Source: Pseudomonas sp. BCA17 (lineage in GTDB: Bacteria > Pseudomonadota > Gammaproteobacteria > Pseudomonadales > Pseudomonadaceae). Taken from it: a stretch of 64,000 bases of DNA. A model generated the notes under the pieces. That model did no database searches. It had not been told where the DNA came from and saw only the letters and a program-made list of their open reading frames with translations. This document shows, piece after piece, positions 45,308 to 54,473 of this stretch (its first letter is position 1; each line of letters starts with the position of its first letter). The stretch spans positions 186,001-250,000 of the forward strand of contig NZ_SGWI01000001.1 in the NCBI RefSeq assembly GCF_004519405.1. Direction: 5' to 3'. The position numbers and the translations under genes are program-made.

Positions 45308-46264
45308 GTGCGTTATCCGACAAAACTGGTGGCCGCGATGGCTGCCGCATTGCTGTGTCTGACTGCGCACGCGCAAACGCTGGTGGTGGGCGACCAAAGC
45401 TACAACGCTCAGGCCGTGATGGAGGCGGCGGGTGTGCTCGATGACCTGCCTTATCAGCTGGAGTGGAAACAGTTCACGGCGGGCTCGCCGGTCGCCGAAG
45501 CGCTCAATGCCAACAGCCTGGATATCGGTTTGCTCGGTGATGCGCCGGTGCTATTCCTGGGCGCGTTGGGCGCGCCGATCAAGGTCATCGCCGTCAGCCG
45601 GCAGAACCTCGACGGCGTGGCCATTCTGGTGAGAAAGGATTCGTCGATCCACAGCCTGGCGGACCTGGCGGGCAAGCGTGCAGCCGTTTGGAAAGGGTCC
45701 TGGAGCCAGCAACTGCTGCTGACGGCACTGGATAAAGCCGGGGTTTCGCGGGACTCGATGGAGTTGCGCTACCTCAGCGCGCTGGATGCTTCCCATGCAC
45801 TGGAAGGCGGCTCAGTGGACGTCATCGCTACCTGGGAACCCTATGTCACGCAGCAGGAACGCCAAGGTGCGCGCGTGCTCGCGACGGCTGACGGCCTGAT
45901 CCCGGCCCAGAGTTTTATTGCCGCCAACGCCAAGGCAGTGGATGCCAAGCGTGCGCCGATCAATGACTTTCTCCAGCGCCTGAAGAAAGCCCGTGACTGG
46001 ACGCGCCAAAGCCCGGCCAACGCCGATGCTTATGCCGATGCCTGGGCCAAGCGCACCCGGGCCGACGCGGATATCGCCCGGGCCTGGTTTGCCCGGGCGC
46101 GCACCACCGTGGAGCCCGTGACAGCCCAATCGCCGGTGGAGGCGCAAAAAACCGTGGACTTCTTCGCCAGCCAAGGCCTGGTCAAGTCCTATCCGGCCGC
46201 CAGTCTGTTCGACACCTCGTTCTCGGCGGCCCTGCAACCCACCGTCGCTGAAACACAGCCCTGA
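45308..46264 (+). CDS. ABC transporter substrate-binding protein, SsuA/TauA-like (318 aa)
   Basis: Periplasmic receptor of the aliphatic-sulfonate/nitrate/taurine family. A signal peptide (KLVAAMAAALLCLTAHA) precedes the typical lobes: LEWKQFTAGSPVAEALNANSL, IGLLGDAPVLFLGALGAPI, and KRAAVWKGSWSQQLLLTALD. GTG at 45308 with GGAG 6 bases ahead is preferred; a frame upstream to 45200 adds a non-signal sequence. Permease and ATPase genes are not adjacent. It lies 23 bases before a flavin monooxygenase, suggesting scavenging of an organosulfur compound. Confidence 0.85.
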   Translation: MRYPTKLVAAMAAALLCLTAHAQTLVVGDQSYNAQAVMEAAGVLDDLPYQLEWKQFTAGSPVAEALNANSLDIGLLGDAPVLFLGALGAPIKVIAVSRQNLDGVAILVRKDSSIHSLADLAGKRAAVWKGSWSQQLLLTALDKAGVSRDSMELRYLSALDASHALEGGSVDVIATWEPYVTQQERQGARVLATADGLIPAQSFIAANAKAVDAKRAPINDFLQRLKKARDWTRQSPANADAYADAWAKRTRADADIARAWFARARTTVEPVTAQSPVEAQKTVDFFASQGLVKSYPAASLFDTSFSAALQPTVAETQP

Positions 46265-46287
46265 ATGCCGCAAGGAACACGTCAGAC

Positions 46288-47622
46288 ATGACCAAAAGAC
46301 AGCTCAAACTGGGTGCCCTGACCATGGGGTGTGGCGGGCCGGGTCGCCATAACCTGTGGCTTGACCCGCAACTGCCCGCCGATGCCAGCGTCAACATCGA
46401 CTGGTATATCAAGATCGCGCAACAGGCTGAAGCGGCGTTGTTCGACTTGATGTTTATCGTCGACAGCCAGTTCATTACGCCCGGGTCGCCATCCCACTAT
46501 CTCAATCGCCTGGAACCGCTGACGCTGTTATCGGCACTGGCCGTGAGTACGCGGCATATTGGGCTGGTCGGCACCCTGACGACTTCATACAACTCACCGT
46601 ACAACGTCGCCCGCCGCCTGGCCTCCCTGGATCTGATCAGCAAAGGCCGCGCCGGCTGGAACGTGGTCACCAGCGGAGACGCAGGTACCGCCGGCAATTA
46701 CAGTCGTGATGAACATTATGACTACGACACCCGCTATACCCGCGCAGCCGAACACGTCCAAGTGGTGCAGGGCCTGTGGAACTCCTATGAGGACGATGCC
46801 TTTGTGCGCGACCGCGCCACCGGCCGGTTTTTCGACCCCGACAAGCTGCACAGCCTGAATCATAAAGGCGAGCATTTCTCGGTGGTCGGGCCGCTGAATA
46901 TCCAGCGCTCCCCTCAAGGCCAGCCGGTGATCTTCCAGGCCGGCGACTCAGAGCAAGGCCGCGACCTGGGCGCCGCCACAGCCGATGTGATCTTTACCCA
47001 TGCGGCGAGCATCGAGCAGGGCCAGGCGTTTTATCGGGATATAAAGGGCAGGGCGGTGCAGCACGGTCGCGATCCCGAACAGTTACTGGTAATGCCGGGC
47101 GCGGAGATCTATGTGGGCGACACCGATGAACACGCCCGTGAAATCGAACGGCACTACCATCAGGCCGACCATAGCTTTGAGTTGGCGTTGAAAGAGTTCG
47201 GGCGCAATTTCGGCTGGCATGATTTCAGCCAGTACGACCTCGATGCACCGTTTCCGCAGGAGAGCCTGGAGGCGGCACGCAGCAGCTTTTTCACCGCCGC
47301 CAAACGCATTGCCGACCAGGCCCGGGAGAAGGGCTTCACGCTGCGCCAGGCCGTCGAGTTCGGCCGGCAACTGCGCCCGGGGGCCTTTGTGGGGACGGCG
47401 GACACCGTTGCGCAGAAAATGGCGGATTGGTTTGGAGCGCGGGCGGTGGATGGGTTCAATATCTATATTGGGCACCCGGAGCAGTTCGAGCGTTTTACAC
47501 GGGAAGTCATACCGCTGTTGCAGGCGCGCGGTGTGTATCGCACGGCCTATGAAGGGACGACGTTGCGCGAGAGCCTGGGGCTGACGGCGAGCACCTCATC
47601 CTTTCATCCATCGGCGAGGTGA
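46288..47622 (+). CDS. LLM-class flavin monooxygenase, NtaA/SnaA/DszA family (444 aa)
   Basis: FMNH2-dependent two-component monooxygenase of the bacterial-luciferase-like superfamily. Family blocks are QLKLGALTMGCGG..., AALFDLMFIVDSQF, AVSTRHIGLVGTLTTSYNSP, GRAGWNVVTSGDAGTAGNYS, and PQGQPVIFQAGDSEQGRDLG. These enzymes cleave C-S or C-N bonds (sulfones, EDTA/NTA). The preceding SsuA-like receptor points to sulfur scavenging. The required flavin reductase is not encoded nearby. The stop abuts the convergent alcohol-dehydrogenase-like gene. Confidence 0.9.
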   Translation: MTKRQLKLGALTMGCGGPGRHNLWLDPQLPADASVNIDWYIKIAQQAEAALFDLMFIVDSQFITPGSPSHYLNRLEPLTLLSALAVSTRHIGLVGTLTTSYNSPYNVARRLASLDLISKGRAGWNVVTSGDAGTAGNYSRDEHYDYDTRYTRAAEHVQVVQGLWNSYEDDAFVRDRATGRFFDPDKLHSLNHKGEHFSVVGPLNIQRSPQGQPVIFQAGDSEQGRDLGAATADVIFTHAASIEQGQAFYRDIKGRAVQHGRDPEQLLVMPGAEIYVGDTDEHAREIERHYHQADHSFELALKEFGRNFGWHDFSQYDLDAPFPQESLEAARSSFFTAAKRIADQAREKGFTLRQAVEFGRQLRPGAFVGTADTVAQKMADWFGARAVDGFNIYIGHPEQFERFTREVIPLLQARGVYRTAYEGTTLRESLGLTASTSSFHPSAR

Positions 47623-48621
47623 TCATTTGAGCGTAATCACCACCTTGCCCCTGGCCCGTCCCTGCTCGACGTAAGCCAACGCCTGCGCCGCGGCTTCAAA
47701 GGCGAAGGCGCGATCAATCACCGGCCGGATGATTCCGGCCTCAATCAACGCGCTGATGTGTTGCAGTTGTGCGCCATCGGCCCGCATGAACACGAACGCG
47801 TAGCGCACGCCCTGTTTGCGCGCCTTGCGCCGGATACCCAAACTCAGCAGGCGCATGACCTGCTGCAGTGGCCAGGACAGCCCTTGCTCCTGAGCGAATT
47901 GCGCAGTGGGTGGGCCAGAGATGGAAATGAGTTGCCCACCGCGCTTGAGGACCTTGAGCGACTTCGCCAATACGTCCGCGCCGAGGCTGTTCAACACCAC
48001 GTCGTAGTCATGCAGGACGCTGTCGAAGTCCTGCTGTGTGTAGTCAATCACCAGGTCGGCTCCCAGCGCCTTGACCCATTCCACATTCGCCGTGCTGGTG
48101 GTTGCAGCGACAAAGGCACCGAGGTGTTTGGCGAGCTGGATCGCGAGGCTGCCGACACCGCCCGAGCCTGCGTGGATCAGCACTTTCTGGCCGCGTTGCA
48201 ATCGGGCGGTTTCGACCAGTACTTGCCAGGCGGTCAGGGCGACCAAGGGGATGGACGCGGCGTGCGCCATGTCGAGATTGGCAGGCTTCAGGGCAATCGC
48301 GTTTTCGTTGACCGCGATGAGTTCAGCGAACGTCCCGATCCGTGCTTCAGGCGGGCGGGCGTAGACTTCGTCGCCCGGTTTGAAACGTTGCACGTGCGCG
48401 CCCACTTCCACCACGACGCCCGCCAGGTCATTGCCCAGCACCAGCGGAAGTGAGTAAGGCAGGATCAACTTGAAATCGCCTTTGCGGATCTTTGCGTCCA
48501 GCACGTTGACGCTGCTGGCATGCACCTCAATCAAGACGTCGTGGGCCCCCACGATCGGGGCGGGCGCTTCGCCAAGGCGACCGGCGCTCTTGCCATAGCG
48601 ATCTATTACAAAGGCTTTCAT
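47623..48621 (-). CDS. Zinc-independent MDR-family NADP oxidoreductase, quinone-reductase-like (332 aa)
   Basis: Medium-chain dehydrogenase/reductase. The N-terminal GroES-like domain (MKAFVIDRYGKSAG..., LVLGNDLAGVVVEVGAHVQR) is followed by the Rossmann domain with HAGSGGVGSLAIQLAKHLGA. The catalytic zinc ligands of alcohol dehydrogenases are missing, so it is a quinone/enone reductase type. ATG at 48621 begins the conserved MKAF. Downstream of a co-directional SDR gene; the two may form a TetR-controlled unit. Confidence 0.87.
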   Translation of the reverse strand: MKAFVIDRYGKSAGRLGEAPAPIVGAHDVLIEVHASSVNVLDAKIRKGDFKLILPYSLPLVLGNDLAGVVVEVGAHVQRFKPGDEVYARPPEARIGTFAELIAVNENAIALKPANLDMAHAASIPLVALTAWQVLVETARLQRGQKVLIHAGSGGVGSLAIQLAKHLGAFVAATTSTANVEWVKALGADLVIDYTQQDFDSVLHDYDVVLNSLGADVLAKSLKVLKRGGQLISISGPPTAQFAQEQGLSWPLQQVMRLLSLGIRRKARKQGVRYAFVFMRADGAQLQHISALIEAGIIRPVIDRAFAFEAAAQALAYVEQGRARGKVVITLK

Positions 48622-48713
48622 CGTGGTGCGGCTCCTGTCGGTGGGTAGCGTCGATGCAGTGTCTGGTGCGCCTGCATCGACGCTTGCGCGTGATCGCAAC
48701 TCAGTGATCACTG

Positions 48714-49496
48714 TCAGGGCAGGTAGCGCTGGGCAACCGCAGACTGACGGATGTGCTGAAGCAGGCCCTGACGCGCGGCCTGCAGGCCATCCCAGCGTTC
48801 GGCTTCGTGCAGCGGCGGAATAGTCACCGCTTCACGCCGGTCGAAACCGACCAGTGCGGCATCCACCAGATCATCCACCTCCATGATTTCGTTCAGGGTG
48901 TTGATGTCAATGCCGGAGCGATCCCAGATCTCCGTGCGGGTTGCGGCGGGCAGCACGGCCTGCACGTACACACCCAGCGGCGAAAGCTCCAGGCTCAGGC
49001 CTTGGGAAAGGAATAGCACAAACGCCTTGGTCGCACCGTAGACCGACATGCCGAACTCCGGCGCCAGGCCGACCACCGAACCGATGTTGATGATCGCGCC
49101 TTCGCCCGCCTTGGCCAGGCGCGGGGCGATGGCGCTGGCCAGCCGCACCAGCGCGGTGGTGTTGAGAGCGACCAGTTGCGCAACGCTGTCGGTGCTCTGG
49201 TCGACAAAGCTGCCGGACAAGGCTGCGCCGGCATTGTTAACGAGGATGCCGATACGGGCGTCGTCGCGCAGGCGGCTTTCCACGGTGGCCAGATCGCCAA
49301 GTTGGGTCAGGTCCGCCGGGATGATATCGATGTTGATCTTGTGTTCGTTGCGCAACCGGGCGGCGAGTGCGTCCAGGCGGGCCTGGTCCCGAGCGACCAG
49401 TACCAGGTCATGGCCGCGTTGTGCGAAACGTGCGGCGTAAACGGCGCCAATGCCGGTAGAGGCACCGGTGATCAAAACAGTGGGGCGATTGCTCAT
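48714..49496 (-). CDS. Short-chain dehydrogenase/reductase (260 aa)
   Basis: Classical NAD(P)-dependent SDR. TGASTGIG is the cofactor-binding glycine motif, NNAG (LVNNAGAALSG) stabilises the sheet, and the catalytic Ser (NIGSV), Tyr and Lys (YGATK) are all present. Start at 49496 (MSNRPTVLITG) with AGAGATG upstream. Divergent from a TetR regulator whose operator candidate lies between, so probably induced by that regulator's ligand. Substrate unknown. Confidence 0.9.
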   Translation of the reverse strand: MSNRPTVLITGASTGIGAVYAARFAQRGHDLVLVARDQARLDALAARLRNEHKINIDIIPADLTQLGDLATVESRLRDDARIGILVNNAGAALSGSFVDQSTDSVAQLVALNTTALVRLASAIAPRLAKAGEGAIINIGSVVGLAPEFGMSVYGATKAFVLFLSQGLSLELSPLGVYVQAVLPAATRTEIWDRSGIDINTLNEIMEVDDLVDAALVGFDRREAVTIPPLHEAERWDGLQAARQGLLQHIRQSAVAQRYLP

Positions 49497-49668
49497 GGGT
49501 TCATCTCTCTTGCGGGAAGTGGGGAACAAAAAGCGCGATCAATGACTGCCCAGCCTGCGCTGGCGCTCGATTCAGCAGGCGTCGGTTGTCGATGCGCGCT
49601 GATGGAGGTCCTTGTTGCGTGTTTTTATGATGATGATCGAAATCTAAGCTGTCAACGGTTTTGATTAT

Positions 49669-49693
49669 GACCAACATCAATGTATTATTGGTC
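49669..49693. promoter_or_regulatory. Candidate TetR operator
   Basis: GACCAA at 49669-49674 and TTGGTC at 49688-49693 form an inverted repeat with a 13-base AT-rich spacer, in the gap between the divergent SDR and TetR genes. Placement and symmetry suit autoregulated repression of both. Confidence 0.5.
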
Positions 49694-49725
49694 GCCTGAA
49701 CTCCAGCGAACGCGAGGTATTACAC

Positions 49726-50322
49726 GTGAGAGTGACCAAGGCCCAGGCACAGGCCAATCGAGAGCACATCGTTGAAACGGCTTCCGAGCTGTTCCGTGAA
49801 CGCGGCTTTGACGGCGTCGGCGTCGCGGACCTCATGGCCGCTGCGGGCTTTACCCACGGAGGCTTCTACAAGCATTTCGGCTCCAAGGCCGACCTGATGG
49901 CCGAAGCCGCGGCCTGCAGCCTGTCCAAATCGATGGTGGGGGCTGATTCGCTGGATGTTCCAGGCTTCATCAACGTTTATGTGACGCGAGAACATCGGGA
50001 CAGACGTAGCAACGGTTGCACCCTGGCCGCGTTAGGGGGCGACGCGGCGCGTCAATCGGACGATCTGAGAACGACCTTCGCCGAAGGGATCGAACAGCTC
50101 GTGCGCACGCTGGGGGAGAAATATCCGACGGGGCCGGACACCGCGGACGAGGGCAGAAAGCAAATGATCGACCTGCTGTCGCGAGCGGTAGGCGCGATTG
50201 TTTTGTCGCGTGCTTGCCCGGACGATTCGGCACTGGCTGACGAGATTCTTGAGGTATGCCGGGCCGAGATGCTGGCCTCGTTACCGGGTGATGAGGTTGT
50301 CAGTGACAGTGTTGGCCCTTGA
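49726..50322 (+). CDS. TetR/AcrR-family transcriptional regulator (198 aa)
   Basis: Ligand-responsive repressor. The helix-turn-helix is AQANREHIVETASELFRERG and VADLMAAAGFTHGGFYKHFG, the NemR/AcuR-like 'THGGFYKHFGSK' variant. The C-terminal domain (SNGCTLAALGGDAA) also resembles that subgroup, which often senses electrophiles or quinones through cysteines (Cys residues near 98 and 166). GTG start at 49726 with CGAGGT upstream. Divergent from the SDR/MDR reductase pair, which it most likely controls. Confidence 0.88.
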   Translation: MRVTKAQAQANREHIVETASELFRERGFDGVGVADLMAAAGFTHGGFYKHFGSKADLMAEAAACSLSKSMVGADSLDVPGFINVYVTREHRDRRSNGCTLAALGGDAARQSDDLRTTFAEGIEQLVRTLGEKYPTGPDTADEGRKQMIDLLSRAVGAIVLSRACPDDSALADEILEVCRAEMLASLPGDEVVSDSVGP

Positions 50323-50403
50323 TTGATTGGTGTGGGCCAGTGGAGCGTCTTTTTCGCCTGGATTGGTTAAACGACTGATACACAGTGGATACTCGAAAAA
50401 CAG

Positions 50404-50421
50404 TTAATGAGAATCAGTGCC
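50404..50421. promoter_or_regulatory. Fur-box-like site
   Basis: TTAATGAGAATCAGTGCC contains TAATGAGAATCA, matching 11 of 12 bases of the central TAATGATAATCA of the Fur consensus. It lies about 80 bases before a TonB-dependent siderophore receptor gene, where iron repression is expected. Confidence 0.7.
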
Positions 50422-50503
50422 AAACAAGAATTATTGATATAAGATCCGCCGAATTCTTGCCAGGCTCACTTTCTCGTCGACTCGTCCACAAGGTCCAGCA
50501 TCC

Positions 50504-52639
50504 ATGCGTCGTACCCTGATTTCCCTCTGTGTGCTTCAAGCATTCTCCCCACTGGCGTGGGCGGAGGGGACCCCCACTGAAAATACCAGCCTCGAATTGC
50601 AGGCGACCACGATCACCGGCGAAATGGACAATGAGACGGCCCAGGGGCCGGTCAAGGGCTACCGTGCCACGCGCTCGGCCAGCGCGACGCGCACCGACAC
50701 CTCGATTCATGAAACCCCGCAGTCCATCAGCGTCGTTCCCAAAGACGTGGTCGAGGACATTGGTGCGACTCGATTGCAGGAGGCCCTGGACTATGCCGGT
50801 GGCGTTGGCCGGGCCAACAACTTCGGCGGGCAAGGGCTGACCAGCTTCACGGTACGAGGCTTTACCACCGCCGAGTTCTATCGCAACGGTTTTCCGATCA
50901 ATCGGGGTTACCCGAGCATGCCGGACGCCAACGGTATCGAGCGTCTTGAAGTGCTGCGCGGGCCGGCCACCATGCTTTATGGCCGGGGTGATCCTGGCGG
51001 TACCTTCAATGTGGTCTCCAAGCAGCCACTGGCCGAGCGCACGGTCACGCTGGGCAGCCAATTGGATGATCAGGGCATGAAACGCGGCACGCTCGATGCG
51101 TCCGGCCCGCTGGATGAGCAAGGCCGCCTGGCCTATCGGCTGAACGTGGTGGGTGAGGGCGGCGATACCTTCCGGGACCATGTCTCAACCGAACGCTACG
51201 GCGTGACACCGGTGCTGACCTGGCAGGCCACCGATGACACCAAGGTGATCTTCGAAGGCGACTTCATGCGTAACAATCACCCGCTGGATCGTGGCCTGAC
51301 CCGTTTCGCCAACCAGCGCGGTACGCCGTCACGCGACACCTTCTGGGGTGAAAAATATGCCGGTGACCTGCACAACGACAACAACATGGCCCAGTTGCGT
51401 TTCGAGCACCTTCTTAACGACAACTGGACCCTGGCCGGTGGCTTCCAGTGGCTTGACGGTACGATGAAAGGCAATGGCGTTGAGGCGAACAACGCGACGA
51501 GCCTGAATGCCGACGGGCGTACCCTGCAGCGCAACTTCAACTACCGCAAGCTGGAATGGACCGACAAGGACTACCAGCTCAACCTGACCGGGCACTTCTC
51601 CACTGGGGGCCTGGAGCACACGCTGCTTACCGGCATTGAGTACGAAGACTACGATTACAAGTCAATCATCCAGCGTTCCAGCGCTACGGCTGGGACATTC
51701 CCGATCGATATCTTCAACCCGGTCTATGGTCAGCCACGGCCGGCCCTGACCCGTACGCCGACCCACGATAAAGAGAACCTCAAGACTTACGCGGCTTTCG
51801 TGCAGGACCAGGTGGCGCTGACCGAGCGTCTGAAGCTGCTGGCGGGCGCGCGCTTTGAGCGCTTCGAGCACGAATACGAATCCTACGTACCGAATGTCAA
51901 AAGCTGGAACGCCGCCGACAACGCGGTTACCCCACGGGTCGGCGTCATGTATGACCTCACCGACACCGTCGCGATCTACGCTGATGCCGCGCGCTCGTTC
52001 AAGCCCAACACGGGCGCGAGTCGCCAAGGCGGCGGGTTTGATCCGGAGAAGGGCAAGTCCTATGAGATGGGCGTGAAGTGGGAAGCGCTTGACCAGCAGT
52101 TGAGCGTCGATGCGGCGGTCTACCAGATCGACAAGAAAAATGTTCAAGGCGTCGACCCCGTTGACTCAGCCTTCAATGTCGCGACAGGGCAGGTGCGCAG
52201 TCGCGGCTTTGATCTGAACGTGGCCGGCAACCTGACGCCCGAGTGGCGGGTGATCGGCGGCTACGCCTATGTGGATGCTGAAGTGACCAAGGACACGACC
52301 GTTCGCACCGGTACGCGCCTGGCAAACATCCCGCGCAACAGCTTCAGCCTGCTTAACGTTTATGAGTTCCAGGACGGCGCACTTAAAGGGTTGGGCCTGG
52401 GCGCCGGGGGCAAATACGTAGCCGAGCGTGCCGGCCAGACTGCCAACAACACGTTCTCGATGGGGTCTTACACAGTCGTCGACCTGCTGGGTTACTACAA
52501 GGTCAACGAAAAGGTCAGGCTCAATCTTGACGTGAAGAACCTGTTCAATCGTGAGTACGAAGAAGGCTCGTTCCTGAACTTCTATGCCTATCCTGGTGAA
52601 CCGCGTACGGTCCAGGTGGGGATTTCCTACACCCTGTAA
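50504..52639 (+). CDS. TonB-dependent siderophore receptor (711 aa)
   Basis: Outer-membrane gated receptor for a ferric siderophore. The signal peptide (SLCVLQAFSPLAWA) is followed directly by the plug domain (DTSIHETPQSISVVPKDVVED; NGIERLEVLRGPATMLYGRG), with no STN signalling extension, so it does not itself drive an ECF sigma system. A 22-strand barrel occupies the rest (final strands RVNLDVKNLFNREY-type and VQVGISYTL). The Fur-box-like site upstream supports iron control. Which siderophore it takes up (ferrichrome- or hydroxamate-type is common for this shape) is unclear. No biosynthetic genes nearby. Confidence 0.9.
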   Translation: MRRTLISLCVLQAFSPLAWAEGTPTENTSLELQATTITGEMDNETAQGPVKGYRATRSASATRTDTSIHETPQSISVVPKDVVEDIGATRLQEALDYAGGVGRANNFGGQGLTSFTVRGFTTAEFYRNGFPINRGYPSMPDANGIERLEVLRGPATMLYGRGDPGGTFNVVSKQPLAERTVTLGSQLDDQGMKRGTLDASGPLDEQGRLAYRLNVVGEGGDTFRDHVSTERYGVTPVLTWQATDDTKVIFEGDFMRNNHPLDRGLTRFANQRGTPSRDTFWGEKYAGDLHNDNNMAQLRFEHLLNDNWTLAGGFQWLDGTMKGNGVEANNATSLNADGRTLQRNFNYRKLEWTDKDYQLNLTGHFSTGGLEHTLLTGIEYEDYDYKSIIQRSSATAGTFPIDIFNPVYGQPRPALTRTPTHDKENLKTYAAFVQDQVALTERLKLLAGARFERFEHEYESYVPNVKSWNAADNAVTPRVGVMYDLTDTVAIYADAARSFKPNTGASRQGGGFDPEKGKSYEMGVKWEALDQQLSVDAAVYQIDKKNVQGVDPVDSAFNVATGQVRSRGFDLNVAGNLTPEWRVIGGYAYVDAEVTKDTTVRTGTRLANIPRNSFSLLNVYEFQDGALKGLGLGAGGKYVAERAGQTANNTFSMGSYTVVDLLGYYKVNEKVRLNLDVKNLFNREYEEGSFLNFYAYPGEPRTVQVGISYTL

Positions 52640-52719
52640 TCACTGGTCAATAGAACACGGCGTGCAATGCGCTGTCTCGGTCAGCGGTTGCCTCGTTGGG
52701 TAGCAAATCGATTGTTACG

Positions 52720-52747
52720 GCGCCAGGAGCATGCCCCCTCCTGGCGC
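52720..52747 (+). terminator. Stem-loop downstream of TonB receptor
   Basis: GCGCCAGGAG and CTCCTGGCGC form a perfect 10-base-pair stem with an 8-base loop, about 80 bases after the receptor stop. The T tract is weak (ATTCCGTG), so termination is probable but not certain. Confidence 0.6.
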
Positions 52748-52753
52748 ATTCCG

Positions 52754-52772
52754 TGTGCTATTTGGTAGCACA
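52754..52772. promoter_or_regulatory. Inverted repeat upstream of GntR gene
   Basis: TGTGCTA and TAGCACA arms with a TTTGG spacer, a perfect 7-base inverted repeat. Could be a regulator binding site; not matched to a known consensus. Confidence 0.35.
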
Positions 52773-52875
52773 TTGTCTTAACCGCACTCAGCGCTCTTGC
52801 CCGACCTTTGCGTTTATTGGCACCAAATCAAACAGTTACCTTCCTCAACGATAGATGGCACGCATTCTGCTTTTG

Positions 52876-52899
52876 TGTATCCGTGGATAATTGGATACA
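52876..52899. promoter_or_regulatory. Candidate GntR (FCD) operator
   Basis: TGTATCC (52876-52882) and GGATACA (52893-52899), perfect 7-base arms around a 10-base spacer, only 20 bases before the GntR start. The half-site resembles the ATNGGATAC/TGTATCC sequences bound by FCD-type GntR regulators. Autoregulation is likely. Confidence 0.55.
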
Positions 52900-52919
52900 A
52901 AAAACCAAAGGTGCAGCCC

Positions 52920-53591
52920 ATGCAGTTTGCCCCCGCTTACGTTGATCGCCAGCCCCTGACAGCCGAGGAGGAGGCCTACAACTTTCTGCTGGAAGCCATT
53001 TGTAACGGCCGTTACCGCAAGGGTGACCGGCTGATTGCCGAAGATATTGCCAGTGAGATCGGCATGAGCCGCATGCCGGTGCGCGAGGCGTTCCGGCGCC
53101 TGGATGCCCAGGGCCTCGTCACCCTGCGGCCCAACCGTGGCGCTGTTGTCAGCGGTCTGGATATCGATGAGCTGCATGAGGTATTCGAGATGCGCAGTGC
53201 CCTGGAAGGGTTGGCGGTGCGCGTCGCGGTCGGCCATATCGGCGAGCGCCAACTGGCTGCCCTGGAACGCCTGCTGGACGAGATGGACGACTACCGCGAC
53301 GAGAGCGCTGCCTGGGTCAGCCGCCACCGTGCGTTTCATGAATACCTGTGCAGCCTCAGTGGCCGACCGCGTTTGCTGAAGCAGATTTCGGCGCTGTACT
53401 CGCTGGTCGAGGCGCCCATGCGCTTGTGGTTGCAGCACGGTGAAAAACCCCTCAGCGCGCGCCAGGAGCATGCGGTGATCCTTGAAGCGATTCGCGCCGG
53501 TGACGCTGCCCGTGCCGAAGCCGTGGTGCGTGAGCACATCGAAGGCACGGTGCCGGCGCTGATTCAATTCCTGCAATCCGAAAAACAATAA
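52920..53591 (+). CDS. GntR-family regulator with FCD domain (223 aa)
   Basis: Metabolite-responsive regulator. The N-terminal winged helix (AICNGRYRKGDRLIAEDIASE, MSRMPVREAFRRLDAQGLVT) precedes an all-helical FCD ligand domain with its metal-binding residues (EMRSALEGLAVR, RHRAFHEYLCS, HAVILEAIRAGD, HIEG). ATG at 52920 (MQFAPAYVDRQPL) is preferred over a frame running back to 52797. It precedes an amino-acid ABC transporter and gamma-glutamyltransferase-like gene and likely controls them. Confidence 0.9.
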   Translation: MQFAPAYVDRQPLTAEEEAYNFLLEAICNGRYRKGDRLIAEDIASEIGMSRMPVREAFRRLDAQGLVTLRPNRGAVVSGLDIDELHEVFEMRSALEGLAVRVAVGHIGERQLAALERLLDEMDDYRDESAAWVSRHRAFHEYLCSLSGRPRLLKQISALYSLVEAPMRLWLQHGEKPLSARQEHAVILEAIRAGDAARAEAVVREHIEGTVPALIQFLQSEKQ

Positions 53592-53654
53592 AAAAGCTGT
53601 CGTGTTTTGACTTTGTGTCCTGCCCCGTTATTCAACGAACTGGAGTGTCTGGTC

Positions 53655-54461
53655 ATGCATAAACGCCGCGTCTTGCTGGTGGCTTTCTCCCTCAGTCTTT
53701 TCAGCCAATGGGTGTTTGCCGCGCCCCAGGTGCCGGAACGTCTGCTCAAAGTCGACAAGCTCACTTACTGTTCGGGGATGGACTCTCCGCCCCTGGTGTC
53801 TTTCGATGAAACCCAGAAACCGCGGGGGCTGACCATCGATCTGGGCCTGGAAATCGCCAAGCGCCTGGGCAACAAGCAGGTGCAGTGGAAGGTGATTCCG
53901 TTCTCGGGGCTGGTGCCGGCACTGCTTGCGCAGCAATGCGACATGATCGTCGACCAACTGTTCGACAAGCCCGAACGGCGCCAGGTGATCGACATCGTCA
54001 ACTACATGTATTCCAGCCAGTCGGTGGTGGTGCCGAAAGGCAACCCCAAGGGCATCAAGACCCTGGATGACCTGTCGGGGCACAAAGTCGCTGTGCTCAA
54101 TGGCTCCACCATCAAGACCCTGCTGGATACCCAGAACGACAGCCTGACCAAAGCCGGCAAGCCGCCGATGAAACTGGTGGTCTACAACACCGATACCGAT
54201 GCTTTCCAGGCCCTGCGCATCAACCAGGTCGACGCCTATGGCACCACCGTGGAAACCGCCGGTTATTACGCGGCAATGGCCCCGGACCTGTTCCAGGAGG
54301 GCGTGCCGGCGTTCAGCCGGATTCTCACCGGCCTGGGCATACGCAAGGATGACCCGCAACTGACCGCCGCTGTGCAACAGGTGATCAGCGACATGCGCAG
54401 CGACGGCAGCTACGTGCAGTTGCTGAATAAGTGGCATGTCAGCAGCGACACACTCGACTGA
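53655..54461 (+). CDS. Amino-acid ABC transporter substrate-binding protein (268 aa)
   Basis: Periplasmic receptor of the polar amino-acid family (SBP type 3). A signal peptide (LLVAFSLSLFSQWVFA) is followed by lobe one (DSPPLVSFDETQKPRGLTID, LGLEIAKRLGNKQVQWKVIP, LLAQQCDMIVDQ) and lobe two (GHKVAVLNGSTIKTLLDT). The usual binding Arg region (DMIVDQLFDKPERRQVIDIV) is present. The ATG at 53655 has GGAG about 9 bases ahead. First of three transporter genes, then a gamma-glutamyltransferase-like gene. Confidence 0.9.
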   Translation: MHKRRVLLVAFSLSLFSQWVFAAPQVPERLLKVDKLTYCSGMDSPPLVSFDETQKPRGLTIDLGLEIAKRLGNKQVQWKVIPFSGLVPALLAQQCDMIVDQLFDKPERRQVIDIVNYMYSSQSVVVPKGNPKGIKTLDDLSGHKVAVLNGSTIKTLLDTQNDSLTKAGKPPMKLVVYNTDTDAFQALRINQVDAYGTTVETAGYYAAMAPDLFQEGVPAFSRILTGLGIRKDDPQLTAAVQQVISDMRSDGSYVQLLNKWHVSSDTLD

Positions 54462-54473
54462 GGCACACCTGCG

